Origin: Mesorhizobium sp. WSM3862
Lineage (GTDB): Bacteria; Pseudomonadota; Alphaproteobacteria; Rhizobiales; Rhizobiaceae
Assembly (NCBI RefSeq): GCF_002294985.1
Contig: NZ_NSGE01000005.1
Location: forward strand, 325,001 to 389,000
Direction: 5' to 3'
Length of the DNA stretch: 64,000 nt
The translations under genes were made by a program, and so were the position numbers. A model generated the notes under the pieces. That model saw nothing but the letters and a program-made list of their open reading frames with translations, did no database searches and had not been told where the DNA came from. Shown piece by piece: positions 18,974-27,484 of the stretch (position 1 is its first letter; each line of letters starts with the position of its first letter).

Positions 18974-20149
18974 GTGCGCTGGCCCCGGCTTTCCTTCGCG
19001 GCGTTGGCCGCTGCCTTGACGATCCAGGCGCCCGCTGCGCTGGCCGCCGAGACCCCGCCGGTGCCGCAGCCCAGACCGGACACGACCACACCCGACACGA
19101 GCGCGCCGGATACAAGCGCCCCTGCTACCGGCGCCCCGAATACAAGCATTCCGAATATAAGCGCCCCAAATACCAGCGCCCCGAATACTGGCGACCCGAA
19201 TGCTGCCGCCCCGAATACTGGCGCGGCCCACGCCGATAAGCCGATCGAAACACCGCTGCCACAGCCGGCAACGCTTCAACCGCCATCGGCCGACACCATC
19301 AATCCCGATCGCTTCGGCGCCAAGCTCCCGGACGCTGCCTACGGCGCCTTCCAGCGCGGCCTCTACAAGACCGCCTACAACCTTGCCATGGTGCGGGCCA
19401 AGAACGGCGACCCCGCGGCGCAGACACTGGTCGCCGAGATCCTGTCGCGTGGGCTGGGCGTGCCGCTCAACGCGGCAGAGGCCGCGAAATGGTATGGGCT
19501 CGCCGCCGAGCAGGGCGTGCCGGAAGCGCAGTTCCAATATGCGCTGATGCTGCTCGACGGACGCTATGTGAAGAAGGACGCCAAGGAAGCCTATGCGCTG
19601 ATGCAGGCCGCCGCCGAGGCGGGCAACCGCCTGGCCCAGTTCAACTTCGCCCAATTGCTCGTCCAGCAGGATCCGGGCGATGCCGGCATCGCCAAGGCGG
19701 CTGTGTATTATGAGCGCGCCGCCAGTACCGGCCTTGCCGACGCCGAATATGCGATGGCGCAAATCTACGCCAACGGCGCCGGCGGCAAACCGCGCGACGA
19801 CGCCAAGGCACGCACCCTGCTGGCGCAGGCCGCCCGGCAGAACTACGACACCGCGCAACTTGACCTCGCCGCATGGATGATCGAGGGGCGCGGCGGCGAT
19901 CGCGACCTGAAATCGGGCTTTGCCTGGATGAGGCGCGCGGCCGAAGGCGGCAATGTCGCCGCCCAGAACCGCCTCGCCAAACTCTATATGGGCGGCATCG
20001 GTACCGACCCCGATCTGATCCTGGCCGGAGCCTGGTATATCGTCGCCCGGCGCGCCGGGTTGATCGACCCGCAGATGGACGATTTCCTGCAGGGCCTCGA
20101 CGACGGTCAGACCAAGCAGGCGCTGCAGAGGGCGAACCGGCTGCCCTGA
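18974..20149 (+). CDS. Exported SEL1-like repeat protein
   Basis: A 391-residue protein with a signal peptide (MRWPRLSFAALAAALTI, cleavage near ALAAE). A low-complexity linker of APNTS/APDTS pentapeptide units (about residues 38-90) follows, then five to six SEL1/TPR-like 36-residue repeats (for example AAKWYGLAAEQGVPEAQFQYA). Such proteins act as periplasmic scaffolds; ExoR of rhizobia is a relative of this type, but identity with ExoR is not claimed. It starts with GTG one base after the ThiE-like stop. Confidence 0.8.
   Translation: MRWPRLSFAALAAALTIQAPAALAAETPPVPQPRPDTTTPDTSAPDTSAPATGAPNTSIPNISAPNTSAPNTGDPNAAAPNTGAAHADKPIETPLPQPATLQPPSADTINPDRFGAKLPDAAYGAFQRGLYKTAYNLAMVRAKNGDPAAQTLVAEILSRGLGVPLNAAEAAKWYGLAAEQGVPEAQFQYALMLLDGRYVKKDAKEAYALMQAAAEAGNRLAQFNFAQLLVQQDPGDAGIAKAAVYYERAASTGLADAEYAMAQIYANGAGGKPRDDAKARTLLAQAARQNYDTAQLDLAAWMIEGRGGDRDLKSGFAWMRRAAEGGNVAAQNRLAKLYMGGIGTDPDLILAGAWYIVARRAGLIDPQMDDFLQGLDDGQTKQALQRANRLP
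19085..19235 (+). repeat. Coding 15-bp minisatellite (APNTS units)
   Basis: About ten imperfect copies of a 15-bp unit (GCGCCCGAATACAAG-like) encode A-P-N/D-T-S/G pentapeptides inside the SEL1-repeat gene. Because the unit is a multiple of three, copy-number change alters linker length without breaking the frame. Confidence 0.75.
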
Positions 20150-20281
20150 AAAGACGGCTCACGGCAGCGGCCATCTCCATGAGCGTTCGCGACGCCCTCC
20201 CTTGCCACTCAATGCGATTTGTGGTCTTGGAGGCGCCAAAGCGCGCTCCGCGCCAAAAATCTCATTCCGGATCAGTTCAAC

Positions 20282-20848
20282 ATGGCCAAGATCAGTGGCA
20301 GCGAAATCCGTCCCGGCTATGTCATCGAGCATGACGGCGGCCTCTGGGTCGCGGTCAAGACCAACACCGTGAAGCCCGGCAAGGGCGGCGCCTACAACCA
20401 GGTCGAGCTGAAGAACCTGATCAACGGCACCAAGCTCAACGAGCGCTTCCGCTCGGCCGAGACCGTCGAGCAGATCCGGCTGGAGATGAAGGATTTCTCC
20501 TTCCTCTACGAGCAGGGCGACGCGCTGGTTTTCATGGACACCGAAAGCTACGAGCAGCTCGAACTGAACAAGGATTTCGTCGGCGAGCGCGCCGCCTTCC
20601 TGCAGGACGGCATGATGGTCACGGTCCAGCTCTACGAGGAGCGGCCGATCGGCATCTCGCTGCCCGACCAGGTGACGCTGACCATCACCGAGGCCGACCC
20701 CGTGGTGAAGGGCCAGACGGCGGCGTCCTCTTACAAGCCTGCAGTGCTGGAAAACGGTGTCCGCGTCCTGGTGCCGCCCTTCATCTCGGCCGGCGAGCGC
20801 ATCATCGTCGACACCAACGAGATCACTTACGTGCGTCGCGCAGAATAA
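20282..20848 (+). CDS. efp: Translation elongation factor P
   Basis: EF-P relieves ribosome stalling at polyproline stretches. The 188-residue protein begins [12 protein letters not shown]. The loop [10 protein letters not shown] places a lysine at position 34, the site that is beta-lysylated in E. coli-type EF-P. The three beta-barrel domains are complete, ending ITYVRRAE. The EpmA/EpmB modification enzymes are not in this window. It lies 25 bp upstream of suhB and is probably co-transcribed with it. Confidence 0.96.
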   Translation: MAKISGSEIRPGYVIEHDGGLWVAVKTNTVKPGKGGAYNQVELKNLINGTKLNERFRSAETVEQIRLEMKDFSFLYEQGDALVFMDTESYEQLELNKDFVGERAAFLQDGMMVTVQLYEERPIGISLPDQVTLTITEADPVVKGQTAASSYKPAVLENGVRVLVPPFISAGERIIVDTNEITYVRRAE

Positions 20849-20873
20849 AACGGCCAACACAGGAAGAAGAAGA

Positions 20874-21674
20874 ATGGCGCGTTCCGCTCTCCTCAATGTC
20901 ATGGTCCAGGCCGCGATGAAGGCCGGCCGGTCGCTGTCGCGCGATTTCGGCGAGGTGCAGAACCTGCAGGTCTCGATGAAGGGGCCTGGCGACTATGTCA
21001 GCCAGGCCGACCGCAAGGCCGAAGAGATCGTCTTTACCGAACTGTCGAAGGCGCGGCCGGGCTACGCCTTCCTGATGGAGGAGCGCGGCGCCGTCGACGG
21101 CGAGGACGGCCAGCATCGCTGGATCGTCGACCCGCTCGACGGCACCACCAACTTCCTCCACGGCATCCCGCTCTTCGCGGTCTCGATCGCGCTCGAGCGC
21201 CAGGGCCAGATCGTCGCCGGTGTCGTCTACAATCCGGCCATGGACGAGCTCTATACCACCGAGCGCGGCGGCGGCGCCTTCATGAACGACCGCCGGCTGC
21301 GCGTCGCCGGACGCGCCAAGCTCACCGATGCCGTGATCGGCTGCGGCGTGCCGCATCTTGGGCGCGGCCAGCACGGCAATTTCCTGATCGAGTTGCGCAA
21401 TGTCATGGCCGAGGTCTCCGGCGTCCGCCGCCTTGGCTCAGCCTCGCTCGATCTCGCCTATGTCGCGGCCGGCCGCATGGACGGGTTTTGGGAAACCGGC
21501 CTTTCGGCCTGGGACATCGCCGCCGGCGCCCTGCTCATCCGTGAAGCGGGCGGCTTCGTTTCGGATATGGATGGCGGGCAGGACATGCTGGAGGCCGGCT
21601 CCATCGTCGCCGGCAACGAGCTTATCCAACGTGCGCTCTTGAGGACGGTAAAGAAGCCCCTGGCTGCGCGCTGA
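20874..21674 (+). CDS. suhB: Inositol-1-monophosphatase family protein SuhB
   Basis: Mg-dependent phosphatase fold. The 266 residues carry motif EERG (metal-binding Glu), WIVDPLDGTTNFLHG and the C-terminal WDIAAGALLIREAGG. In E. coli SuhB also associates with the rRNA antitermination complex; whether that applies here is unknown. It starts 25 bp after efp with AGGAAGAAGA upstream. Confidence 0.95.
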   Translation: MARSALLNVMVQAAMKAGRSLSRDFGEVQNLQVSMKGPGDYVSQADRKAEEIVFTELSKARPGYAFLMEERGAVDGEDGQHRWIVDPLDGTTNFLHGIPLFAVSIALERQGQIVAGVVYNPAMDELYTTERGGGAFMNDRRLRVAGRAKLTDAVIGCGVPHLGRGQHGNFLIELRNVMAEVSGVRRLGSASLDLAYVAAGRMDGFWETGLSAWDIAAGALLIREAGGFVSDMDGGQDMLEAGSIVAGNELIQRALLRTVKKPLAAR

Positions 21675-21695
21675 AGCGCGCCTATCGCATCACCC

Positions 21696-21716
21696 CGAAA
21701 TCGGGAATCGATTTCG
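21696..21716. repeat. Dispersed palindromic repeat unit
   Basis: Arms CGAAATC / GATTTCG with a 7-nt spacer, in the gap between suhB and the hemolysin-III-type gene. Same AT-centred theme as the unit at 4516-4541. Confidence 0.45.
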
Positions 21717-21868
21717 CTGATCTCCGTTTCGGAACAGATAAGCGCAAATCAAAGGGCTGCAGCCTCCTTTGCGCGTCGAAAGGACGCGCGGCGCGCTCGT
21801 CGCAAAACCGCAACCGAAGCTTGAAATACTGATCCGCGACTGCCCAGATTATGGTTGCAGGATCATTC

Positions 21869-22561
21869 ATGAACGACGCTCGCGCAAATACAACGATCGA
21901 AATCCCCTTTGTCGGCCGCTGGCACTATTCGCGCGCCGAGATGATCGCCGATGGCATCGTCCATGCTGTGGGCATCGTGCTGGCGATCGCCGCCGGCTCT
22001 GCCTTCCTGGCTTTAGCCGCCTTCCATTCCGGCCCGGGTGAGTATGTCGCCGCCGTCTTCTACGTTGTGTCGCTGCTCACCGTGCTGTCGGTATCGCTGG
22101 CCTATAATTTGTGGCCGATATCGTGGCCGGCGAAGTGGATCCTGCGCCGCTTCGACCATGCCGCGATCTATCTGCTGATCGCCGCCACCTACACGCCTTT
22201 CCTGGCCCAGCTCCAAACGTCCGCGCTTGCCGTGCCGATGATCGTTATCGTGTGGAGCGCGGCGGCACTGGGCATCGCCATCAAGATGTTCCTGCCTGGA
22301 CGCTACGACCGGCTGGCGATCCTCTTCTATCTCGCCATCGGCTGGAGCGGCGTCGTGCTCGCCGGACCGCTGGTCGCGACTCTGCCGCCAGCCTCCGTCA
22401 TGCTGCTGGTCGCGGGCGGCATTGTCTATTCATTGGGCGTCATCTTCTTTGCCTGGAAAGGCCTGCGTTTCCACAATGCCGTCTGGCATGGCTTCGTCGT
22501 CACCGGCGCCGGGCTGCACCTGGCCGCCATGGTCGACTGTCTGGTCATCAGCCGTTTTTGA
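21869..22561 (+). CDS. Hemolysin III / PAQR-family membrane protein
   Basis: A 230-residue protein with seven membrane helices. Family motifs include SRAEMIADGIVHAVGIVL (conserved His in helix 1), FDHAAIYLLIAATYTPFL (second His) and the C-terminal WHGFVVTGAGLHLAAM, residues matching the proposed zinc-hydrolase site of the PAQR/CREST superfamily. The start at MNDARANT has AGGA at the right spacing; an ATG 18 bp earlier is possible. The biological role is unknown. Confidence 0.88.
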   Translation: MNDARANTTIEIPFVGRWHYSRAEMIADGIVHAVGIVLAIAAGSAFLALAAFHSGPGEYVAAVFYVVSLLTVLSVSLAYNLWPISWPAKWILRRFDHAAIYLLIAATYTPFLAQLQTSALAVPMIVIVWSAAALGIAIKMFLPGRYDRLAILFYLAIGWSGVVLAGPLVATLPPASVMLLVAGGIVYSLGVIFFAWKGLRFHNAVWHGFVVTGAGLHLAAMVDCLVISRF

Positions 22562-22666
22562 AACGACCCGCGCGGGGCGATATTGTCAAGCACCATTCAA
22601 TTTGGTCACAATTCCGTTTAGAGTCGCGGCAATTCTGCGGCGGGTGGCATCGGAAACGGGGCACGG

Positions 22667-23686
22667 ATGGCTTTTCTCAGATCCTTCGGCAGGCGCTCGG
22701 ATGTCCTGGTCTACGATCCGCACAAGCTGTCGAGCCCGCAGGTCTTCCTGCTCACGATGGTGATCTTCCTGGTCATCGTCGCCTTCATCGCCGCCATCCT
22801 CACCCGCCAGATCTCCACCGCCTTCTCCAGCAACCCCGGCCTCAACGGGCTGATCATCGGCGTGCTCGCCGTCGGCATCCTGCTCGCCTTCGCCCAGGTC
22901 GGCCGGCTGTTCAGAGAGGTGCGCTGGGTCAACTCCTTCCGCGCCGGCTCCGAGACCACCGAGCCGGTGCTCCTGGCGCCGATGAAGGCGATGATCGGCC
23001 GCTCGTCGACGATCGCCTTCTCGACCTCTTCGATGCGCACCATGCTCGATTCCATCGCCACGCGCCTCGATGAAAGCCGCGACACCTCGCGCTATCTTGT
23101 CGGACTGCTGGTGTTTCTTGGCCTGCTCGGCACCTTCTGGGGCCTGCTCAACACCATCGCCTCCATCCGCGAGACGATCGAGGCGCTCGACCCCGGCAGC
23201 GGCGATGCCGCCGCCGTGCTCGACGCGCTGAAGCAGGGCCTGTCGGCGCCGCTCGCCGGCATGGGCACGGCCTTCTCGTCCTCGCTGTTCGGCCTCTCCG
23301 GCTCGCTGGTGCTCGGCTTCCTCGACCTGCAGGCCGGCCGCGCCCAGACCCGCTTCTACACCGAGCTCGAGAACTGGCTGTCCTCGGTCACCGATCTCTC
23401 GTCCGATATCGTCGTGTCGGAATCGGCGCGCGCCGAGCCGTCGGAGGAGATCCGCCTGCTGTCGGAACGGCTGCGCAGCCTGCAGGAGAACGGCGGCGGC
23501 TCCAACCCGCGCGTCGCCACCGCCATGGCCAACCTGGCGGACGGCATTTCCGGGCTGGTCAAGAACATGCGCTCGGAACAGCAGATCATGCGCGACTGGG
23601 TCGAGGCGCAGTCGGACGAACAGAAGGCGATGCGCAACACGCTGGAAAAGATCGCTGACGCCCTGAAGAAGACCGGAGTGCACTGA
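22667..23686 (+). CDS. TolQ/ExbB/MotA-like proton-channel protein
   Basis: A 339-residue membrane protein with helices near residues 27-46, 60-80, 143-163 and 198-220. The motif VGLLVFLGLLGTFWGLLNTI matches the proton-path helix of MotA/TolQ/ExbB proteins. The C-terminus is a hydrophilic helical tail. Its stop is followed one base later by the OmpA-like partner. It is distinct from the TolQ at 8367 and has no flagellar context, so it is probably the stator half of a second, non-flagellar energised complex. The gene pair appears conserved in Rhizobiales to my knowledge; no function is assigned. Confidence 0.8.
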   Translation: MAFLRSFGRRSDVLVYDPHKLSSPQVFLLTMVIFLVIVAFIAAILTRQISTAFSSNPGLNGLIIGVLAVGILLAFAQVGRLFREVRWVNSFRAGSETTEPVLLAPMKAMIGRSSTIAFSTSSMRTMLDSIATRLDESRDTSRYLVGLLVFLGLLGTFWGLLNTIASIRETIEALDPGSGDAAAVLDALKQGLSAPLAGMGTAFSSSLFGLSGSLVLGFLDLQAGRAQTRFYTELENWLSSVTDLSSDIVVSESARAEPSEEIRLLSERLRSLQENGGGSNPRVATAMANLADGISGLVKNMRSEQQIMRDWVEAQSDEQKAMRNTLEKIADALKKTGVH

Positions 23687-23687
23687 C

Positions 23688-24716
23688 GTGGCGCTGGCAA
23701 GGAGGCGCGCCGATCGCCGCATCGACTACTGGCCCGGCTTCGTCGACGCGCTGTCGACGCTTCTGCTCGCCATCATGTTCCTGCTGACGGTCTTCGTGCT
23801 GGCGCAATTCCTGCTCAGCCGCGAAATCTCCGGCAAGGACACCGTGCTCAGCCGCCTCAACTCGCAGATCAACGAGCTGACGCAGTTGCTGGCGCTGGAG
23901 CGCTCGAACAGCCAGGACAAGGAAGACACGCTCGCCAATCTGCAGGCCTCGCTGTCGGCGGCGGAGGCGGAAAAGAGCCGTCTTCAGCAATTGCTGGAGC
24001 AGGGTGCCGGCGCCGGCGACGCTGCCAACAAGCGGGCGGACGCGCTGTCCGGCGAACTCAGCAACCAGCGCCAGATCAGCCAGCAAGCGCTGAGCCAGGT
24101 CGAGATCCTCAACCAGCAGATCGCGGCACTGCGCAAGCAGATCGCGGCGCTCGAGGACGCGCTCAACGTGTCCGAGCAGCGCGACCGCGAGTCCAACACC
24201 AAGATTGCCGATCTCGGCCGCCGCCTGAACGTGGCGCTGGCGCAGCGTGTCCAGGAGCTCAACCGCTACCGTTCCGACTTCTTCGGCCGGCTGCGCGAGA
24301 TCCTCGCCGACCGCGAGAACATTCGCATCGTCGGCGACCGCTTCGTCTTCCAGTCGGAGGTGCTGTTCCCGACCGGCTCCGACGAGATCAACGATGCCGG
24401 CAAGGTCGAGATGAAGAAGCTCGCCGATGCCGTCATCGAGCTGCAGAGGGAAATCCCGCCTGAGATCAGCTGGGTGCTGCGCGTCGACGGCCACACCGAC
24501 AACAAGCCCTTGTCCGGCACCGGCCGCTATCGCGACAATTGGGAGCTGTCGACCGCCCGTGCGACCTCGGTGGTGAAGTTCCTGATCGAGAACGGCGTGC
24601 CGGCGAACCGACTGGTAGCCGCCGGCTTCGGCGAATTCCAGCCGCTCGATCCGGCCGACACGGATGAGGCGCGCAGCAAGAATCGCCGAATTGAACTGAA
24701 GCTCACCGAACGTTGA
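23688..24716 (+). CDS. MotB/OmpA-like peptidoglycan-binding coiled-coil protein
   Basis: A 342-residue partner of the preceding channel protein. One N-terminal membrane helix (about residues 15-40, LSTLLLAIMFLLTVFVLA) is preceded by the basic segment RRADRRIDYWPGFVDAL, a MotB-like arrangement with an acidic residue before the helix. A long coiled coil spans about residues 50-190. A C-terminal OmpA domain has VLRVDGHTDNKPLSG and AAGFGEFQPLDP. GTG start one base after the upstream stop, so translation is coupled. Confidence 0.85.
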   Translation: MALARRRADRRIDYWPGFVDALSTLLLAIMFLLTVFVLAQFLLSREISGKDTVLSRLNSQINELTQLLALERSNSQDKEDTLANLQASLSAAEAEKSRLQQLLEQGAGAGDAANKRADALSGELSNQRQISQQALSQVEILNQQIAALRKQIAALEDALNVSEQRDRESNTKIADLGRRLNVALAQRVQELNRYRSDFFGRLREILADRENIRIVGDRFVFQSEVLFPTGSDEINDAGKVEMKKLADAVIELQREIPPEISWVLRVDGHTDNKPLSGTGRYRDNWELSTARATSVVKFLIENGVPANRLVAAGFGEFQPLDPADTDEARSKNRRIELKLTER

Positions 24717-24964
24717 TCCGGCATCACGCGAACTCACGCGAATTTGTTCGCAGGCTCAACTCTAGCGCGCAGAGGCTCGCCGGCAAGGCCTGAAAACATT
24801 ATCTTTTTTTAATTACACTCGGCGACTTGGCGGCCCTAGTTTGCTGCGCAGGGCCGGGAACCGCCGGCGATGCCTCCCATCGCGACGCGACGGAACCGGA
24901 CGGCCCACTAGCTCGGAAGCGGAGCGGGATGGCCGCTCCTTCCCCAGCAGGAGGACGCGCCGTC

Positions 24965-25390
24965 ATGCGCGCTTTAACATCTCTCAAGACTGCAACTCTC
25001 GCCGCGGTTCTGATCGCCGCCCCGCTCGCCGGCGCCTACGCCGCCGGACATCACAAGGGCGCTCTCGACGCAACCGATCCAACCGACTTCACCGGACCGC
25101 GGGTGACCAGCCTGATCGAGCAGGTCCAGGGTGTGGATCAGGGCATCGCCGACGCGCGGCAAGCAAACGACATCTCGGCCTCGGAAGCGCAGCAACTGCA
25201 TATGCGCGCCGCGCACATCAGCCAGGTGGCCGAGCACGTAGCCGCTTCGGATCACGGCAGGATTCCGGCTGCGCAATATCACGACCTGCTGCGCCGTCTC
25301 GACAATGTCGACCAAAAGCTGAGAACCGATACCGGCAGCGGCTTCCTGATGGGCGACGGCGCCGACGGCGGCCACTATCCGAACGGCTGA
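24965..25390 (+). CDS. Small exported protein of unknown function
   Basis: A 141-residue product with a signal peptide (MRALTSLKTATLAAVLIAAP, cleavage near AYAAG). The mature part is helical and charged, with ITSLIEQVQGVDQGIAD-like and AAQYHDLLRRLDNVDQKL segments, and ends in a Gly/Asp-rich tail. A longer in-frame upstream extension lacks signal character and was rejected. I do not recognise a family. It is followed by a terminator, so it is probably a single-gene unit. Confidence 0.65.
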   Translation: MRALTSLKTATLAAVLIAAPLAGAYAAGHHKGALDATDPTDFTGPRVTSLIEQVQGVDQGIADARQANDISASEAQQLHMRAAHISQVAEHVAASDHGRIPAAQYHDLLRRLDNVDQKLRTDTGSGFLMGDGADGGHYPNG

Positions 25391-25440
25391 GCGGTTTCGG
25401 TCCGCGACTGCCGTTTCGAGACCAGGAAGGGACGATCTGG

Positions 25441-25475
25441 CGCCCGAGGGACCTGGCCCGAGGGCGTCCTTTTTT
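25441..25475 (+). terminator. Rho-independent terminator
   Basis: CGCCC..GGG stem pairing with CCC..GGGCG around ACCTGG, followed by six T, 50 bp after the exported-protein stop and just before the convergent DUF1304 gene. Confidence 0.6.
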
Positions 25476-25478
25476 CAG

Positions 25479-25832
25479 TCACCGGCCGAGCCAAAGCGCG
25501 ATAATGGCAAGCACCGCGGGCAGCGTCTGGATGACCAGGATCTTGCGGCCGACGGTCGCCCCGCCATAGAGGCCGGCGACGGCAACGCAAAGCAGGAAGA
25601 ACATCTTGATTTGGAAGCCGCCGGTGCCGAGATAGAGCCCCCAGATCAGGCCTGTCGCAAGAAAGCCGTTATAGAGCCCCTGGTTGGCGGCGAGCACTTT
25701 CGAGGCGCTGGCGAAGTCCGGCTTGAGGTTGAACGCCTTGTGGCCGCGCGGCGTGTCCCACAGGACCATCTCCAGATAGACGATGTAGCAATGGATCAGC
25801 GCCACCAGCCCGGTCAGGATATTGCCGATCAT
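25479..25832 (-). CDS. DUF1304-family membrane protein
   Basis: A 117-residue protein with four membrane helices. The family motif ALIHCYIVYLEMVLWDTPRG is near residues 11-30, and ANQGLYNGFLATGLIWGL follows. The start at MIGNILTGLVA has family-like sequence from the first residue; 17 further upstream codons do not fit. No function is known for the family. Confidence 0.82.
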   Translation of the reverse strand: MIGNILTGLVALIHCYIVYLEMVLWDTPRGHKAFNLKPDFASASKVLAANQGLYNGFLATGLIWGLYLGTGGFQIKMFFLLCVAVAGLYGGATVGRKILVIQTLPAVLAIIALWLGR

Positions 25833-25980
25833 TGTCCCCTCCGCTCGTTGGCCCCAACCTTTGATCACGCAGCGCTGTTGCAAGGCAAGATGGGCTGATC
25901 CGGAACGGGCGGATCAGGGTTGCCAAGCTGCGCGCCTTGGTATCTTTTCGCGCCAACCCCTTTGCAGCCGGAAACCATCC

Positions 25981-27465
25981 ATGTCCTTCCAAAAACTCGA
26001 TCTACTCGGCCATAGGCTCGAAGCGCTGGAACATGCGCTGGCCATCCTCGGCGCCGATGAGGCGACCCACATGGCGGTTGGCGGCGGCGAGAAGCGCGCC
26101 GAGGCGATGTCGGCCCTGGCCGGCATGCTGCACGCCCAGGCTACCGCGCCGGAGATCGGCGACTGGATCGCCGCCGCCGAAGCCGAACCGCTGAACGACG
26201 AGCAGCAGGCTGCGGTAAGGGAACTGCGCCGGCAATATACCAACCTCACCTGCCTGCCGGTCGAATTTGTTGAGCGCCAGACGACGGCGCGCATGCGCTC
26301 CGAGCAGCTCTGGCGCGACCTGCGCGCCAAGAATGACTGGGCGGGCTTCCTGCCGGCACTGGAAGGCGTCGTGGCACTGGTGCGGGAAGAAGCGGCGCTG
26401 CGCGCCGAGGCGCTCGGCCTCGCCCCCTATGACGCGCTGATGGAGCAGTACGATCCGGGCAACCGCGCCGCCGACATCACGCCGGTGTTTGTCGAGCTGA
26501 AGGCTTTCCTCAAGGATTTCCTGCCGCATGCGCTGGCGATGCAGGATGCGCGGCTGGCGAAGCACGCGCTCAAGCCGCTCTCCGGCAGCTACGCCGTCGA
26601 GAAGCAGCGCGAGCTTGGTCTTGCCATGATGGCGGCGGTCGGCTTCGACCTCACCCATGGCTCGCTTGCGGTGTCGCACCATCCCTTCTGCGGCGGCGTG
26701 CCGACCGATGTGCGCATCACCACCCGCTACAAGACTTCCGATTTCCTGTCGGCGCTGATGGGAGTGCTGCACGAGACCGGCCACGCGCTTTACGAACAGA
26801 ACCTGCCGAAAGCCTGGTCGCACTGGCCGCTCGGCAAGGCGCGCGGCATGGCCGTGCATGAGAGCCAGAGCCTGTTCGTGGAGAAGCAGATCGGCCGCAA
26901 CCCCGCCTTCTGGCGCTGGGCGCTGCCGGTTGTCGAGAAGCATCTCGGCGAAGCCTGGTCGATCGACGACATCCTGCCGCATGTCCATCATGTGGAACTC
27001 GGCTTCATCCGAGTCGACGCCGACGAGGTCACCTATCCGCTGCATGTCATCCTGCGTTACGAGCTCGAGCAAGAGCTCGTCTCAGGACGGCTGGAGGCGG
27101 CCGACCTGCCCGAGGCCTGGGATGCCAAGATGCGCGACTATCTCGGCCTGTCGACCATCGACAACCCGGCCGACGGGCCGATGCAGGACGTGCACTGGCC
27201 GGGCGCCGCCTTCGGCTATTTCCCGTCCTACACCTTGGGGGCCATGATGGCGGCACAGCAGTGGGCGGCCTTGACCAGGGAGCATCCGTCAGCCGACGGA
27301 GATCTCGCCAAGGGCGACTTCAGCGCCATCAATGAGTGGCGACGCGCCAAGATCTGGTCGCAGGGCTCGCGCTGGTCGACGCCGGACCTGCTCGAGCGCG
27401 CCACCGGCGAGAAGCTCAACGCCGTTTACTTCACCGAGCACCTGCGCAAGCGCTACGGCGACTGA
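25981..27465 (+). CDS. M32-family (Taq-type) carboxypeptidase
   Basis: A zinc carboxypeptidase of 494 residues. The HEXXH motif is HETGH near residue 264, with MAVHESQSLFVEKQIGR providing the downstream third ligand region. Also present are the family segments HHPFCGGVPTDVRITTRY and IRVDADEVTYPLHVILRYELE. Cytosolic, no signal peptide. The start ATG at 25981 begins family-like sequence (MSFQKLDLLGHRL). Confidence 0.93.
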   Translation: MSFQKLDLLGHRLEALEHALAILGADEATHMAVGGGEKRAEAMSALAGMLHAQATAPEIGDWIAAAEAEPLNDEQQAAVRELRRQYTNLTCLPVEFVERQTTARMRSEQLWRDLRAKNDWAGFLPALEGVVALVREEAALRAEALGLAPYDALMEQYDPGNRAADITPVFVELKAFLKDFLPHALAMQDARLAKHALKPLSGSYAVEKQRELGLAMMAAVGFDLTHGSLAVSHHPFCGGVPTDVRITTRYKTSDFLSALMGVLHETGHALYEQNLPKAWSHWPLGKARGMAVHESQSLFVEKQIGRNPAFWRWALPVVEKHLGEAWSIDDILPHVHHVELGFIRVDADEVTYPLHVILRYELEQELVSGRLEAADLPEAWDAKMRDYLGLSTIDNPADGPMQDVHWPGAAFGYFPSYTLGAMMAAQQWAALTREHPSADGDLAKGDFSAINEWRRAKIWSQGSRWSTPDLLERATGEKLNAVYFTEHLRKRYGD

Positions 27466-27484
27466 TAGCGCCTGCCGGCGGGCG

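Noticed and set aside
20849..20873. suhB/mmgR-type sRNA next to suhB
   Set aside because: Only 25 bp separate efp and suhB, and no terminator or CCUCC-loop hairpin was found around the gene.
22667..24716. Zorya-type (ZorAB) phage-defence motor
   Set aside because: The pair is MotA/MotB-like, but the channel protein lacks the very long ZorA tail and no ZorC/ZorD or helicase/nuclease gene is adjacent. A housekeeping envelope role fits better.
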